DNA of 34,047 nucleotides. Source: Crocosphaera watsonii WH 8501. Its GTDB lineage: Bacteria; Cyanobacteriota; Cyanobacteriia; Cyanobacteriales; Microcystaceae. Location of the stretch: positions 1-34,047 of the forward strand of contig NZ_AADV02000022.1 in the NCBI RefSeq assembly GCF_000167195.1, in the 5' to 3' direction. A model generated the notes under the pieces. It was not told the DNA's origin. It made no database searches and saw nothing but the letters and a program-made list of their open reading frames with translations. How positions within the stretch are numbered: position 1 is the first letter of the stretch; the number at the start of each line of letters is the position of its first letter. The position numbers were made by a program, and so were the translations under genes. Positions 24,900-33,280 of this stretch are shown piece by piece.

Positions 24900-26321
24900 A
24901 TGACAAAGCGAACCTTTGGTGTCATCGGCCTGGCGGTAATGGGAGAAAATCTCGCCCTTAATGTCGAAAGTCGCGGCTTTCCCATTGCTGTATATAACCG
25001 TACAGCCAGTAAAACAGAAGAATTCATGAAAACACGGGCCCAAGGCAAAGATGTCAAAGCGGCCTATTCATTAGAAGAATTTGTAAAAACCTTAGAACGT
25101 CCTCGTAAAATCTTAGTCATGGTTAAAGCAGGTGCGCCTGTTGACTATGTGATCGAAGATTTGAAACCCCTCTTAGAAGAAGGGGATATGATTATCGATG
25201 GCGGTAACTCCTTATACGAAGATACCGAAAGACGCACGAGAGACCTAGAATCAACTGGTCTTGGTTTCGTCGGAATGGGTGTTAGTGGCGGTGAAGAAGG
25301 TGCCTTAAAAGGTCCTAGCTTAATGCCTGGCGGTACCAAAGCAGCCTACGAAGAATTAGAACCCATCTTAACCAAAATTGCTGCACAGGTAGATGATGGT
25401 CCCTGTGTTACCTTTGTTGGCCCTGGTGGTGCCGGACACTATGTGAAAATGGTTCACAACGGCATTGAGTACGGCGATATGCAGTTAATTGCAGAAGCCT
25501 ACGACATCATGAAAAATGCTCTTGGCCTGAGCAACGAAGAATTACACGAAGTATTCAAAGAGTGGAATACCACCGATGAACTTAATTCTTTCTTAATTGA
25601 AATTACGGCTGATATCTTCAAGTATGTTGACCCCGATAGCAAGAAGCATCTGGTTGACCTAATTTTAGACTCTGCTGGACAAAAAGGAACCGGTCGCTGG
25701 ACCGTAGTAAGTTCCTTAGAGTTAGGAGTTCCCATCCCCACCATGTACGCTGCGGTGAATGCGCGGGTGATGTCTTCCTACAAGGAAGAAAGAGAGTCTG
25801 CTTCTCACCAGTTAACTGGCCCTGCCATTAAATTTGATGGAGACAAAAAAGCCTTCATCAACAAGGTTAGAGACGCTCTCTACTGCTCTAAAATGTGTTC
25901 CTATGCTCAAGGAATGGCTTTAATTGCTAAAGCTTCTGCTGAGTATTATGGTAACCAGGTTAGCTTACCCGAATCTGCCCGTATCTGGAAAGGCGGTTGT
26001 ATTATTCGTGCCGGTTTCTTAGACAAGATTAAGAAGGCATTTGTAGATAATCCTGATCTACCTAACCTACTCTTAGCCCCTGAGTTTAAACAAAGTATCT
26101 TAGATCGTCAAGAAGCTTGGCGTGAAGTGCTAGTATTAGCCAATCAAGTAGGTATTCCTGTTCCTGCTTTTAGTGCTTCTTTAGACTACTTCGATAGCTA
26201 TCGTCGTGCTGATCTACCTCAGAACTTAACCCAGGCACAAAGAGACTACTTTGGTGCGCACACTTATGAGCGTGTTGATAAGCCCAAAGGAGAAGCTTTC
26301 CACACCGAGTGGGCCGCTTAA
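24900..26321 (+). CDS. gnd: 6-phosphogluconate dehydrogenase (decarboxylating)
   Basis: A 473-residue cytoplasmic enzyme of the oxidative pentose phosphate pathway: 6-phosphogluconate + NADP+ gives ribulose 5-phosphate + CO2 + NADPH. In cyanobacteria this supplies reductant in the dark. The N-terminal Rossmann domain has GVIGLAVMGENLALN (7-21) and VYNRTASK. GFVGMGVSGGEEGA and the GPGGAGHYVKMVHNGIEYGD signature (catalytic Lys and adjacent His/Asn) follow. The C-terminal all-helical domain ends with the substrate-binding tail (FGAHTYERVDKPKGEAFHTEW). Length is typical. AGGA lies 7 bases before the ATG. A GATCAA/TTGATC inverted repeat (24852-24870) lies just upstream and could be an operator. 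A terminator follows. Confidence 0.98.
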   Translation: MTKRTFGVIGLAVMGENLALNVESRGFPIAVYNRTASKTEEFMKTRAQGKDVKAAYSLEEFVKTLERPRKILVMVKAGAPVDYVIEDLKPLLEEGDMIIDGGNSLYEDTERRTRDLESTGLGFVGMGVSGGEEGALKGPSLMPGGTKAAYEELEPILTKIAAQVDDGPCVTFVGPGGAGHYVKMVHNGIEYGDMQLIAEAYDIMKNALGLSNEELHEVFKEWNTTDELNSFLIEITADIFKYVDPDSKKHLVDLILDSAGQKGTGRWTVVSSLELGVPIPTMYAAVNARVMSSYKEERESASHQLTGPAIKFDGDKKAFINKVRDALYCSKMCSYAQGMALIAKASAEYYGNQVSLPESARIWKGGCIIRAGFLDKIKKAFVDNPDLPNLLLAPEFKQSILDRQEAWREVLVLANQVGIPVPAFSASLDYFDSYRRADLPQNLTQAQRDYFGAHTYERVDKPKGEAFHTEWAA

Positions 26322-26351
26322 TTTCTCAGATTAATCATAACAGAATTGTTG

Positions 26352-26387
26352 ACCCTTTCCGTTATCGGGAGGGGTTTCTATATTTTC
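26352..26387 (+). terminator. Rho-independent terminator after gnd
   Basis: A 9-bp stem (26352-26360 with 26367-26375, including two G-U pairs and six G-C pairs) with a 6-base loop is followed by the T-rich tail TTCTATATTTT. It lies 31 bases past the gnd stop. Confidence 0.7.
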
Positions 26388-26440
26388 AGTTTTCTGTTTT
26401 ATGAATAAAGCTTAACTTTTTTGCACAAAATATATAACTT

Positions 26441-27784
26441 ATGCTAAAAACCAATATGCACACAACAGCAATTGATTTTATACAGCGTTTTACCGGAAAG
26501 GATTTAAGCAATAGAAATATACTCGAAGAGTTTTCAGATCAAGTCATATTCTCTAGCTGGTTAAAAAAACAATATCCTAATATTTCACAAGAAACGTACA
26601 ATGCCATGCTGTTGGTGGCACGACCATATTTTGATTATAAAGATACGCCCGTATACGTTGTATCTTATGTGGATACACTTTTTATTACGGGGCGTAGTGA
26701 CTCTAGCATCAGCTTTATCCGACCTAGTCGTTTAGGCACTCAAAAACAAATTATACTTGATGTACCACACGCCGGAACCTTACCACCTTCTTGTGTTGAT
26801 GGACTATTATCTGATGAAGTAATTGCTGATAAATCCGTATGTTCTAGCAATCCTTACACAATTTGGAATCAAGCAGATGTTGGGCTTTTGGAGGTTATGG
26901 CAAGTATTTGGCAAAATAATCAAAATTTTGTCTGTGGTTCGGCAGTATTGACAAATTTGATTATCAGCAATGGCAATCGCGCCCCAGCAAAAGAAGGTAG
27001 AACTAATGAAGTCTACAATACACACACTTATCGTGGGACTCCTCTATACAAAGACATTTCTCAGCCTAGTGAAGAAACAAAACTAGGGTTAAAAAAGAAT
27101 CATGATTTGAGTATTGCTGTAGCTGGAGCTTGTCGTGCTGCTGCGTATATGGCAAATCCGAATTATCCTATTATATGTTTAGAACCACATAGTTATTCAG
27201 CATTTTCCCATGAAATACTCGATGCTTTGTTTTCACCAAAACTAGATGGTATGAACTTAACTAAATTTGCACCGCAGAATGGTGGTAAAGGTACCAAAGC
27301 ACTACTAGATTATCTGCGCAATACCCATGACTTGAAATCTTATCAAGAGTTAGTTAGACCATTGGTGTCAGTGCTAGATGTTTCAAGTCCTGATGAGCCG
27401 GATAAATACAGTACCGTTAATCAATCTCAAATGGAAGCTTTTGTCGATCCCTTTATAAGCATGATACGGGAGGCTTCTAATAGACTACCTATTAATGTTG
27501 ATAATTGGGAAATATCACGTCCTGATGTTTATGGTGCTACCAATACCATGTTGAAAAGGTTAGAAGAAGTAATAAAAAAAGCCAATTATTATCTTGACAT
27601 TAATGATGAAAACCTAATATCAAAAACCATAAATACGGTGACAATTGAATATAATAGGGTACTGGTAACATCAAACGAAACCTCTAACATCCAGACCAGT
27701 GAACAAGATTTTTACGAGCGTTGTCAATTGGTCGGTGCAGCATTTGTAGCTGGCATCCATAATATGCAAAATCTGTGGAAATAA
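26441..27784 (+). CDS. N-formylglutamate amidohydrolase-like hydrolase (tentative)
   Basis: A 447-residue soluble protein without signal or membrane segments. Residues 106-116 (LDVPHAGTLPP) match the zinc-binding PHAGT motif of the N-formylglutamate amidohydrolase (FGase/HutG) fold. Later motifs fit the same order: Asp130, NGNRAP at 177-182 (compare DLNR-P), YRGTPLY at 197-203, His221, and LEPHSYS at 247-253 (compare D-HSF). Members hydrolyse N-acyl amino acids or related amides; this substrate is unknown and the protein is longer than typical FGase (about 270). No histidine-degradation genes are nearby. It ends next to a truncated antitoxin gene, suggesting it arrived as a unit. Codon use is AT-rich compared with gnd. 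Confidence 0.5.
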   Translation: MLKTNMHTTAIDFIQRFTGKDLSNRNILEEFSDQVIFSSWLKKQYPNISQETYNAMLLVARPYFDYKDTPVYVVSYVDTLFITGRSDSSISFIRPSRLGTQKQIILDVPHAGTLPPSCVDGLLSDEVIADKSVCSSNPYTIWNQADVGLLEVMASIWQNNQNFVCGSAVLTNLIISNGNRAPAKEGRTNEVYNTHTYRGTPLYKDISQPSEETKLGLKKNHDLSIAVAGACRAAAYMANPNYPIICLEPHSYSAFSHEILDALFSPKLDGMNLTKFAPQNGGKGTKALLDYLRNTHDLKSYQELVRPLVSVLDVSSPDEPDKYSTVNQSQMEAFVDPFISMIREASNRLPINVDNWEISRPDVYGATNTMLKRLEEVIKKANYYLDINDENLISKTINTVTIEYNRVLVTSNETSNIQTSEQDFYERCQLVGAAFVAGIHNMQNLWK

Positions 27785-27825
27785 TTCCCATTGTTGTATA
27801 CAATCAGTCACAACTATTAAAGTGT

Positions 27826-27916
27826 TTAGTTCTGGTCTTTTTAAGGTTGATAAGTCAAAGAATTCCAGTACATCTTCATTGTTATCAAATTTTTCGTCTA
27901 ATTCTTCAGCTTTCAT
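27826..27916 (-). pseudogene. CopG-like antitoxin N-terminal stump
   Basis: From ATG at 27916 about 30 residues (MKAEELDEKFDNNEDV, then LDLST-like FDLSTLKRPEL) resemble the start of a cyanobacterial antitoxin type beginning MKAEEFDxKFD...ED...DLSxxKRP, which continues into a ribbon-helix-helix domain. That DNA-binding domain is missing. The frame runs on to 27671 through the 3' end of the hydrolase gene, on the opposite strand, and is meaningless there. The junction near 27826 marks where the hydrolase segment replaced the rest of the antitoxin and its toxin. Confidence 0.5.
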
Positions 27917-28028
27917 ATAAGTTAACCTCGTTTTTTTGTTCGTCTGACTGATATGATGCTAACAAAATTTAGTTCTCTTATTCAAAGGATGCTATTATTA
28001 ACTAAGACTCAGTTTATCTAATTTAACC

Positions 28029-28268
28029 ATGAATACAACACAACTTCTAAAACTTGAAGAAACCATCTTAAGTTTATCCTTAGAAGAAAAAAAAGAACTC
28101 TTTGACTGGATGAGTCAACAACTTGCTCAATCTTATTCCGCAGAAACTGAAATATTACCAGCAGAAATTCTCAAAAAAATTGCTCAATTACCGACGGAAA
28201 ATCAGGATATAGGTTTTTCTGGTAGAGATCATGATTATCTTCTTTATTCTCAAAATGAAGGAGAATAA
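28029..28268 (+). CDS. Putative antitoxin of a VapBC-like pair
   Basis: A 79-residue acidic protein with an N-terminal helical segment (LLKLEETILSLSLEEKKELF) and a polar C-terminal tail ending SGRDHDYLLYSQNEGE. It lies 6 bases upstream of a PIN-domain toxin gene, and order and size fit an antitoxin that binds and inhibits the toxin. I do not see a standard AbrB, CopG or Phd DNA-binding motif, so its family is not assigned; short proteins of this type with a DWMSQQLA helix are common before PIN genes in cyanobacteria. Confidence 0.6.
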   Translation: MNTTQLLKLEETILSLSLEEKKELFDWMSQQLAQSYSAETEILPAEILKKIAQLPTENQDIGFSGRDHDYLLYSQNEGE

Positions 28269-28274
28269 ATTAAT

Positions 28275-28670
28275 ATGATTTTTGTTGATACCAGTGCATG
28301 GTTTGCTTCGGTTGTTCCTTCTGATCCAGATCATCAAATATTATCTCAATGGTTCAATCAAAATACTGAAACTTTATTGACAACTGATTATGTCATTGAT
28401 GAAACACTCACTCTCCTAAGAATACGAAAAGAAACATTAAGAGCAACTGCTTTAGGAGAAGCTTTTTTTTCAGGAAAATTAACCCGAATTTACTATTTAA
28501 CACCAGAGGATATTCAGCAAACATGGCAAACTTTTGAGAAATTTTCGGATAAAAATTGGAGTTTTACAGATTGTAGTAGTAAATGGATTATAGAAAAACT
28601 AAAAATCAAAAAAGCTTTAACATTAGATCATCATTTTCAGCAATTTGGTTCGGTTTTAGTTTTACCATAA
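28275..28670 (+). CDS. PIN-domain ribonuclease toxin (VapC-like)
   Basis: A 131-residue PIN-domain protein. The four acidic positions that coordinate Mg2+ in VapC toxins are present: Asp5 (FVDTSAW), Glu43 (VIDETLTLLR), Asp99 (SFTDCSS) and Asp118 (ALTLDHHF). It would cleave RNA (often tRNA or rRNA loops) when freed from its antitoxin. It lies 6 bases downstream of the putative antitoxin gene and reads as one operon. The length is typical and the active site appears intact. Confidence 0.88.
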   Translation: MIFVDTSAWFASVVPSDPDHQILSQWFNQNTETLLTTDYVIDETLTLLRIRKETLRATALGEAFFSGKLTRIYYLTPEDIQQTWQTFEKFSDKNWSFTDCSSKWIIEKLKIKKALTLDHHFQQFGSVLVLP

Positions 28671-28832
28671 GATGCTAATTAATGTTAAAAACACTTGCTT
28701 TTGATTGACTTGACATGATATTCTATACACAATGGAAAAGGTGTGCGCTTATAACTAGAGGTTGAGGGGTAAAGATGTTTAGATAAGAAACAGTCCCAGA
28801 AGAAAAAATTTGTTATACATCAAAGATATTGA

Positions 28833-29078
28833 TTATGATTGAATTAATTTAATTTGATCACGCCAAGAACCGTTTTGTTGTTGATAGTCTGCTATTTTTT
28901 GGGGATCAATTAATTGTTGTCCCAGTTGCAAAAATTCTTGTTTTTCTGCTTCACTCATCCACTGTTGACAATCAACTGATTTATGAGGGTTCCCTCCTGC
29001 TTCTAAATAACGTTGACGACAAAGATCAAAGAGTTCTGTAATACGTTGATGTTTTGATGAATTATTATTGATTGTCAT
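28833..29078 (-). CDS. Small hypothetical protein
   Basis: An 81-residue soluble, Gln-rich protein (LFDLCRQRYLEAGGNPHKSV; EAEKQEFLQLGQQLID) that I do not recognise. Helical throughout by composition, without membrane segment. It lies 41 bases downstream of the MazF-like gene on the same strand and may belong to that transcript. It could be an accessory of the toxin-antitoxin locus, but nothing in the sequence shows this. Confidence 0.5.
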   Translation of the reverse strand: MTINNNSSKHQRITELFDLCRQRYLEAGGNPHKSVDCQQWMSEAEKQEFLQLGQQLIDPQKIADYQQQNGSWRDQIKLIQS

Positions 29079-29119
29079 TGTTTTCTTGAATCCAGTTTAA
29101 GGGATAAATAAATACTACT

Positions 29120-29464
29120 CTATATATATCCTAAAGTAAATAAGACAATATTTTCAATTTGATCAATGATTTTTGGACTTAATCTTCCAATTTTGCGGAC
29201 TAAACGGGCTTTATCTAATACTCGCAATTGATGACATAAAGCGACAGAATCTTGATTTAATCCTCCTTCATTTTGTGGAATAAGTAAACAACTAGGTAGA
29301 GAAATTCGTTTTAGATTAGTTGTTAAAGGAATAGTGATGATAGTTGTCGTAAATTGAGAAATGGTATTTTTTTGAAAGATGATGACTGGACGAATACCAC
29401 CTTGTTCTGATCCTTGTATTGGGCTAAGATTACCAGTATAAATGTCTCCTCGTTCAATTTTCAT
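29120..29464 (-). CDS. MazF/PemK-family mRNA endoribonuclease toxin
   Basis: A 114-residue toxin with the PemK/MazF fold signature: IERGDIYTGNLSPIQGSEQG at the N-terminus, then RPVIIFQ, IITIPLTTNL, and near the C-terminus QLRVLDKARLVRKIGRLS with the helix following. The conserved Arg after QGGI and the Thr in PLTTN are the active-site positions in the family. It cleaves mRNA at short motifs when not bound by antitoxin. Its ATG overlaps the antitoxin stop by 4 bases (29461-29464). Confidence 0.92.
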   Translation of the reverse strand: MKIERGDIYTGNLSPIQGSEQGGIRPVIIFQKNTISQFTTTIITIPLTTNLKRISLPSCLLIPQNEGGLNQDSVALCHQLRVLDKARLVRKIGRLSPKIIDQIENIVLFTLGYI

Positions 29465-29694
29465 GATTGATCTTCTTGCTTTAATAATTCAGCGTATTCA
29501 TTGATTCCCTGTTCAGCAAGTTGACGATCTTCTTCAGCAAACTCTTGGTAAAGTTGTGAGATTCTCTCTGTATTGATAATAGGATTAATAAATTTTTCTC
29601 GAAATTTGAGAAAAGCAATAAATTCTGATACTTGGTCAAGTTGTTCTTCACTTAGTTGCTCAAGTTGTTGGTTGATTTTTTCTTTAGTTGTCAT
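29461..29694 (-). CDS. Antitoxin partner of the MazF-like toxin
   Basis: I take ATG at 29694 (77 residues: MTTKEKINQQLEQLSEEQLD...) rather than the TTG at 29715. The protein is acidic and helical, with a QVSEFIAFLKFREKF segment like DUF2281-type antitoxins and a C-terminal tail (YAELLKQEDQS) likely to occupy the toxin. ATGA overlap with the downstream mazF-like gene indicates coupled translation. No MazE-type AbrB fold is evident, so this is a non-canonical partner, a combination often found in cyanobacteria. Confidence 0.75.
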   Translation of the reverse strand: MTTKEKINQQLEQLSEEQLDQVSEFIAFLKFREKFINPIINTERISQLYQEFAEEDRQLAEQGINEYAELLKQEDQS

Positions 29695-29769
29695 TTTTGT
29701 TGTCGTCCCATTCAAATTCCATAATAACGAATTATATCGTTAATAGTCTTGTCTCATAAAGCTTTGTCA

Positions 29770-29826
29770 GGTGGGCAAAGTTTTTTACATTATCAGTAGG
29801 TAACATAATTTTAAAATTTGCCCACC
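29770..29826. repeat. Inverted repeat downstream of the caspase-like gene
   Basis: GGTGGGCAAA (29770-29779) pairs with TTTGCCCACC (29817-29826) across 37 bases. It is related to the palindrome at 16544-16568. It lies 8 bases past the stop of the caspase-like gene and could end its transcript. Confidence 0.6.
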
Positions 29827-29833
29827 CTACCAT

Positions 29834-32719
29834 TTATTCCCACTTGCTACAATCAGGAGGCGTTTTAGGATCACTAGCTTTATCTTGTTTTAGTCCTTCA
29901 ATATAAGCTTTATTGGCTTCGTGATCAATTATCCATTCTCTCTTTTCTTTATCCCAATAATCGTTATAAAATGCTTGATCCCAATTGCAAGTTGATTTAA
30001 TTTGACGAGGAGTGATGTTGGCATTGTAGAGGTTAGCATCTTCGAGGTTAGCATTGTAGAGGTTGGCATATCTGAGCTTGGCATAGGTGAGGTTGGCATC
30101 TTCGAGGTTGGCATCTTCGAGGTTGGCATTGGTGAGGTTGGCAATGTGGAGGTTAGCATTGGTGAGGTTAGCATTGGTGACTTTGGCATATCTGAGGTTG
30201 GCATTGTCGAGGTTGGCATATCTGAGGTTGGCATTGTTGAGGAGGGCATTGTTGAGGTTGGCTTTGTATAGGTTGGCATTGTTGAGGAGGGCATTGTTGA
30301 GGTTGGCTTTGTAGAGGTTGGCATCTTCGAGGTGGGCATCTTCGAGGTTGGCTTTGTAGAGGTTGGCATTGGTGAGGTTAGCTTTGTAGAGGTTGGCATT
30401 GTCGAGATCAAAATAAGCCAATGATTTAGATGCTTTAACCAACCGTTGTAATGCTTCTCTTCTCCCTGGACAATATTCTTGTTTTTCTGGACAGTTTTCT
30501 AAGAGTTTTGTATCTGCATTGAGTTGAATCTCTCGAAGGCCCAAATATGTTCCCATCAAAGGAATAATAAAAAATAACCCCACTGCTTGAACCCGACTCA
30601 TTAATTGATGTTTAGCACTCTTTTCTAGAAACTCTGATGCTCGGGTTGATAAGGTCAAATACTGTTGCTTCTGACGACATTCCTTTAACCATCGTCCCTG
30701 CAATAAATACTCATTTTTATATCCGCGATCGCGCCACTCTTGGGCTAAACTTTCAATTTTTCGCTGTTCCTGTAACTGTTGCCGACTCTCATCTAACCAC
30801 TGTTGCAACAGTTCCCAATGACGTATTAACGCCTCGTGAGCCACATCTATCACCTCATCCCCTTGCTGTGTCCTATCCGTAACAATTAACTTTTCATCAG
30901 CCAATAACTGTACCATTGCGTCAATAGAAGCTTGATCATGGTTTTCCGTCACTAAATCCGTTTTTAAAAACCGTCTACGAGTGTCTTCTGTCCCCTCTCC
31001 CAACTGCGTCAGGTTGAGAAAAATATGTTTCGCTGTTAACTGTTGCGCAATAGTAAGACTTTGATAAACATCCGTTGCGCGTTTGTTAAGACTGCCGGCA
31101 ACTCTGCCAAGCTTAGTATAGTTAGCTAAAGTTAACCCCTGATGATCTCGTTGTTTCCATAACTCCCTTAACGCATCTTGCAGTAAGGGAAGACTACCAG
31201 GAGAATTTTCAATATCTTTGAGTATTTCCTTAATTAATAATGGTTCGATAGGTAAATTAACCAGTTTTGCTGGTTTGGTAATAGCGCGCAACAGTTCTTT
31301 TTCCTTCATAGGAGTCACAGAAACAAGATTTTCCTCTATCTGCTGACTCAAACCGCTATAGGTTTCCTCCACACATTTGCCAAAAAAGTCAGCGCGCATG
31401 GCAATCATAACCTTAAGTTTACCGTTGCATTTTTCCACTGCACCTAATAAACAGTCAATAAACCGCTCTCGTTCAGCTTTATCGGTATCAGGAGCAAAAA
31501 TTTCCTCAAATTGGTCAATTATTAACAACACTTTCGGTGCGTCTGTGGTTTCGATGAGACGTTTTAACCCATCAGAACCCTTTTCTAATAAGCTTTCTGC
31601 TGTTTCTAACTGGTGCGATCGCTGAATACGAGAGAGATCAGGTTCAAGAAACTGTTGCGCAATAGTAAACATGGGTTGATTTCCAGGCACCATGATCTTA
31701 ATTTCCCAGTCAGCCGAACCCTGCAAGGTCAATCCTTGTTTTAACTGATATAGCACCCCTGCCCGAATAACGGAAGATTTACCGCTTCCTGAAGCACCAA
31801 GCACCGCTAAGAAGTTTTTTTGACTAATTTTTCCTAAAAGTGTTTTTGTCAGGGTTTCTCGCCCAAAGAACCAGTGATGATCTTCTAATTCAAAATATCT
31901 TAATCCTTTATAGGGGCAAATATCGCTTGTTTCGGTAGTTTCGGGGTTTTCTGCTGCAATTTTCTGACCATAGGTTAGGGGTATGGGTTCACCTAAATTA
32001 GTAAAAATAGGGTGTTGTAGATTGCCTTTTATTTGTTTAATTTGTTCATTAATATAGTTACTTAAGCTTAAAGTTGTTATCGATTTTTCATTATATTGAT
32101 CCGGTTCTAACCCTTCTAAAATAAGTTTAGTTAAAACACTGTATTTACTATTAATGTCGAGCAGTGCTTCTTCAAACTCTCTAGATGCTGCAATAAAACA
32201 TCTATCTCGTCCTTTTCCTACTTCTTGGGGGTTGGCTTCACTAAAATCAAGAAATTCTCCACTATGACAACAATCTAACCAAATAATTTGTTTTTTAATG
32301 GGACTTTCTTGTAATAATTCCCGTAACCATTTCAAAGATAAACCATTAAATTCCCTGTCAGGATGAACATCGCTGGTACATAGAAAACCTTCTGTTATTC
32401 CCGAGGTTTTCCTAATCCCATGACCTGAAAAATAGAACAAAGCAGTATCAGGAATTTGATTAGTTTCTGGTTTAAACAGTTTTACTAAACTATCCTTTAA
32501 CTGTTTTAAAGAAACTTCGCCCTTTTGACTAATATAAGGTGATTTGGTAGTTGAATCAAGGTTTTTTATAGCTTCAGGTAAACGACGAATAGTATTAAAC
32601 TGTCCATGCTGTTCCAAAATAGAAGCTATCGCCTCTGCATCCTCAGCAGGAGAGGACAAATATTTTAAGCCCTCATATTGATAATTATTAATGCCAACAA
32701 TTAACGCATCTCTACTCAT
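29834..32719 (-). CDS. Caspase-like protease / nSTAND NTPase / pentapeptide-repeat protein
   Basis: A 961-residue multidomain protein. Residues 1-250 form a caspase-like (peptidase C14) domain with catalytic His100 (FYFSGHG) and Cys151 (LDCCHSGE). Residues about 268-690 form a STAND-type NTPase (nSTAND1-like): CPYKGLRYFELEDHHWFFGR linker, Walker A GASGSGKSS (308-316), Walker B VLLIIDQFEEI (397-407, Asp403) and helical winged regions (SLPLLQDALRELW). A coiled linker (WLDESRQQLQEQRKIESLAQ) precedes one membrane helix near 720-735 (VGLFFIIPLMGTYLGL). Residues about 770-900 are pentapeptide repeats (ANLYKANLTNANL) and a short tail follows. Such proteins are thought to sense a trigger, oligomerise through the NTPase and activate proteolysis leading to cell death or abortive immunity. 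All catalytic motifs look intact. DUF29 lies 28 bases upstream. Confidence 0.9.
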   Translation of the reverse strand: MSRDALIVGINNYQYEGLKYLSSPAEDAEAIASILEQHGQFNTIRRLPEAIKNLDSTTKSPYISQKGEVSLKQLKDSLVKLFKPETNQIPDTALFYFSGHGIRKTSGITEGFLCTSDVHPDREFNGLSLKWLRELLQESPIKKQIIWLDCCHSGEFLDFSEANPQEVGKGRDRCFIAASREFEEALLDINSKYSVLTKLILEGLEPDQYNEKSITTLSLSNYINEQIKQIKGNLQHPIFTNLGEPIPLTYGQKIAAENPETTETSDICPYKGLRYFELEDHHWFFGRETLTKTLLGKISQKNFLAVLGASGSGKSSVIRAGVLYQLKQGLTLQGSADWEIKIMVPGNQPMFTIAQQFLEPDLSRIQRSHQLETAESLLEKGSDGLKRLIETTDAPKVLLIIDQFEEIFAPDTDKAERERFIDCLLGAVEKCNGKLKVMIAMRADFFGKCVEETYSGLSQQIEENLVSVTPMKEKELLRAITKPAKLVNLPIEPLLIKEILKDIENSPGSLPLLQDALRELWKQRDHQGLTLANYTKLGRVAGSLNKRATDVYQSLTIAQQLTAKHIFLNLTQLGEGTEDTRRRFLKTDLVTENHDQASIDAMVQLLADEKLIVTDRTQQGDEVIDVAHEALIRHWELLQQWLDESRQQLQEQRKIESLAQEWRDRGYKNEYLLQGRWLKECRQKQQYLTLSTRASEFLEKSAKHQLMSRVQAVGLFFIIPLMGTYLGLREIQLNADTKLLENCPEKQEYCPGRREALQRLVKASKSLAYFDLDNANLYKANLTNANLYKANLEDAHLEDANLYKANLNNALLNNANLYKANLNNALLNNANLRYANLDNANLRYAKVTNANLTNANLHIANLTNANLEDANLEDANLTYAKLRYANLYNANLEDANLYNANITPRQIKSTCNWDQAFYNDYWDKEKREWIIDHEANKAYIEGLKQDKASDPKTPPDCSKWE
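30231..30320. repeat. 45-bp tandem duplication inside the pentapeptide repeats
   Basis: Units 30231-30275 and 30276-30320 differ at one base and encode the 15-residue block NLYKANLNNALLNNA twice. This shows recent expansion of the pentapeptide solenoid in whole-coil steps. The wider 30010-30420 stretch is built of 15-bp units, which is why several frames on both strands stay open. Confidence 0.9.
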
Positions 32720-32747
32720 GAATATAGTTTATATTAAACAATTAATT

Positions 32748-33206
32748 TTAACTAATTTCCAACCAATTCTCATCAAGAATATTTTCTAAGGAAAAAGGAC
32801 AAGTTTCAGGAAAATGATTTAAAGATAGTCCTGTTTCTTTTGCAGCTAACTTACGTCCTTCTTGATAAACTTGTAGAAAAATATCTTGACAATATCGCTT
32901 TAAACTAGGACTGGTTTCAAAATCATCATATAAACGTTGTCGATGTTCAGCAATCGAATAAATCCAACTTTGAGAACGCTTGTTAACTTGATAATTCCAT
33001 TTTAAAAGATGTAAGATGACAATTCTTAATTTACTTTTAATTGCCTTTTTTTCTCGTTTCCCCAAAGATTCAATTTCATCCAATAAATTATCCAAGTCTA
33101 AAGTTGTAAAATCACGATTGGCTAAACTTTTAGCTGTTTGTTGTAACCAGAGATAATAATCCGTATCATATAAACATTTAGTCTTTGCAGTAAATTCAGT
33201 GGTCAT
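32748..33206 (-). CDS. DUF29 family protein (second copy)
   Basis: A 152-residue DUF29 protein sharing with the copy at 7227-7688 the YDTDYYLWLQQTAKSL start, LDNLLDEIESLGKREK core, LHLLKWNYQ, and IYSIAEHRQRL segments plus a C-terminal GLSLNHFPETCPF. Function unknown. It precedes the caspase-like gene by 28 bases on the same strand and is divergent from the Trypco1-like gene, so it could be transcribed with the caspase-like gene as part of the same module. Start is ATG at 33206. Confidence 0.88.
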   Translation of the reverse strand: MTTEFTAKTKCLYDTDYYLWLQQTAKSLANRDFTTLDLDNLLDEIESLGKREKKAIKSKLRIVILHLLKWNYQVNKRSQSWIYSIAEHRQRLYDDFETSPSLKRYCQDIFLQVYQEGRKLAAKETGLSLNHFPETCPFSLENILDENWLEIS

Positions 33207-33280
33207 GATAGTTTACAATAACAATAGTCAATAATTTCAGTTTAAACTAAAATTATCTAACCCATCAAATCTTAAAAATT

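Noticed and set aside
27671-27825. C-terminal extension of the CopG-like antitoxin frame.
   Set aside because: It runs antisense through the hydrolase gene's 3' end and has no resemblance to a ribbon-helix-helix domain.
30002-30314. A DNA-level satellite functioning as a structural element.
   Set aside because: The periodicity is fully explained by coding for pentapeptide repeats.
29929-30411. Several long open frames on both strands across the pentapeptide region.
   Set aside because: They are by-products of the 15-bp repeat period; only the minus-strand frame continuous with the caspase-nSTAND domains has meaningful domains.
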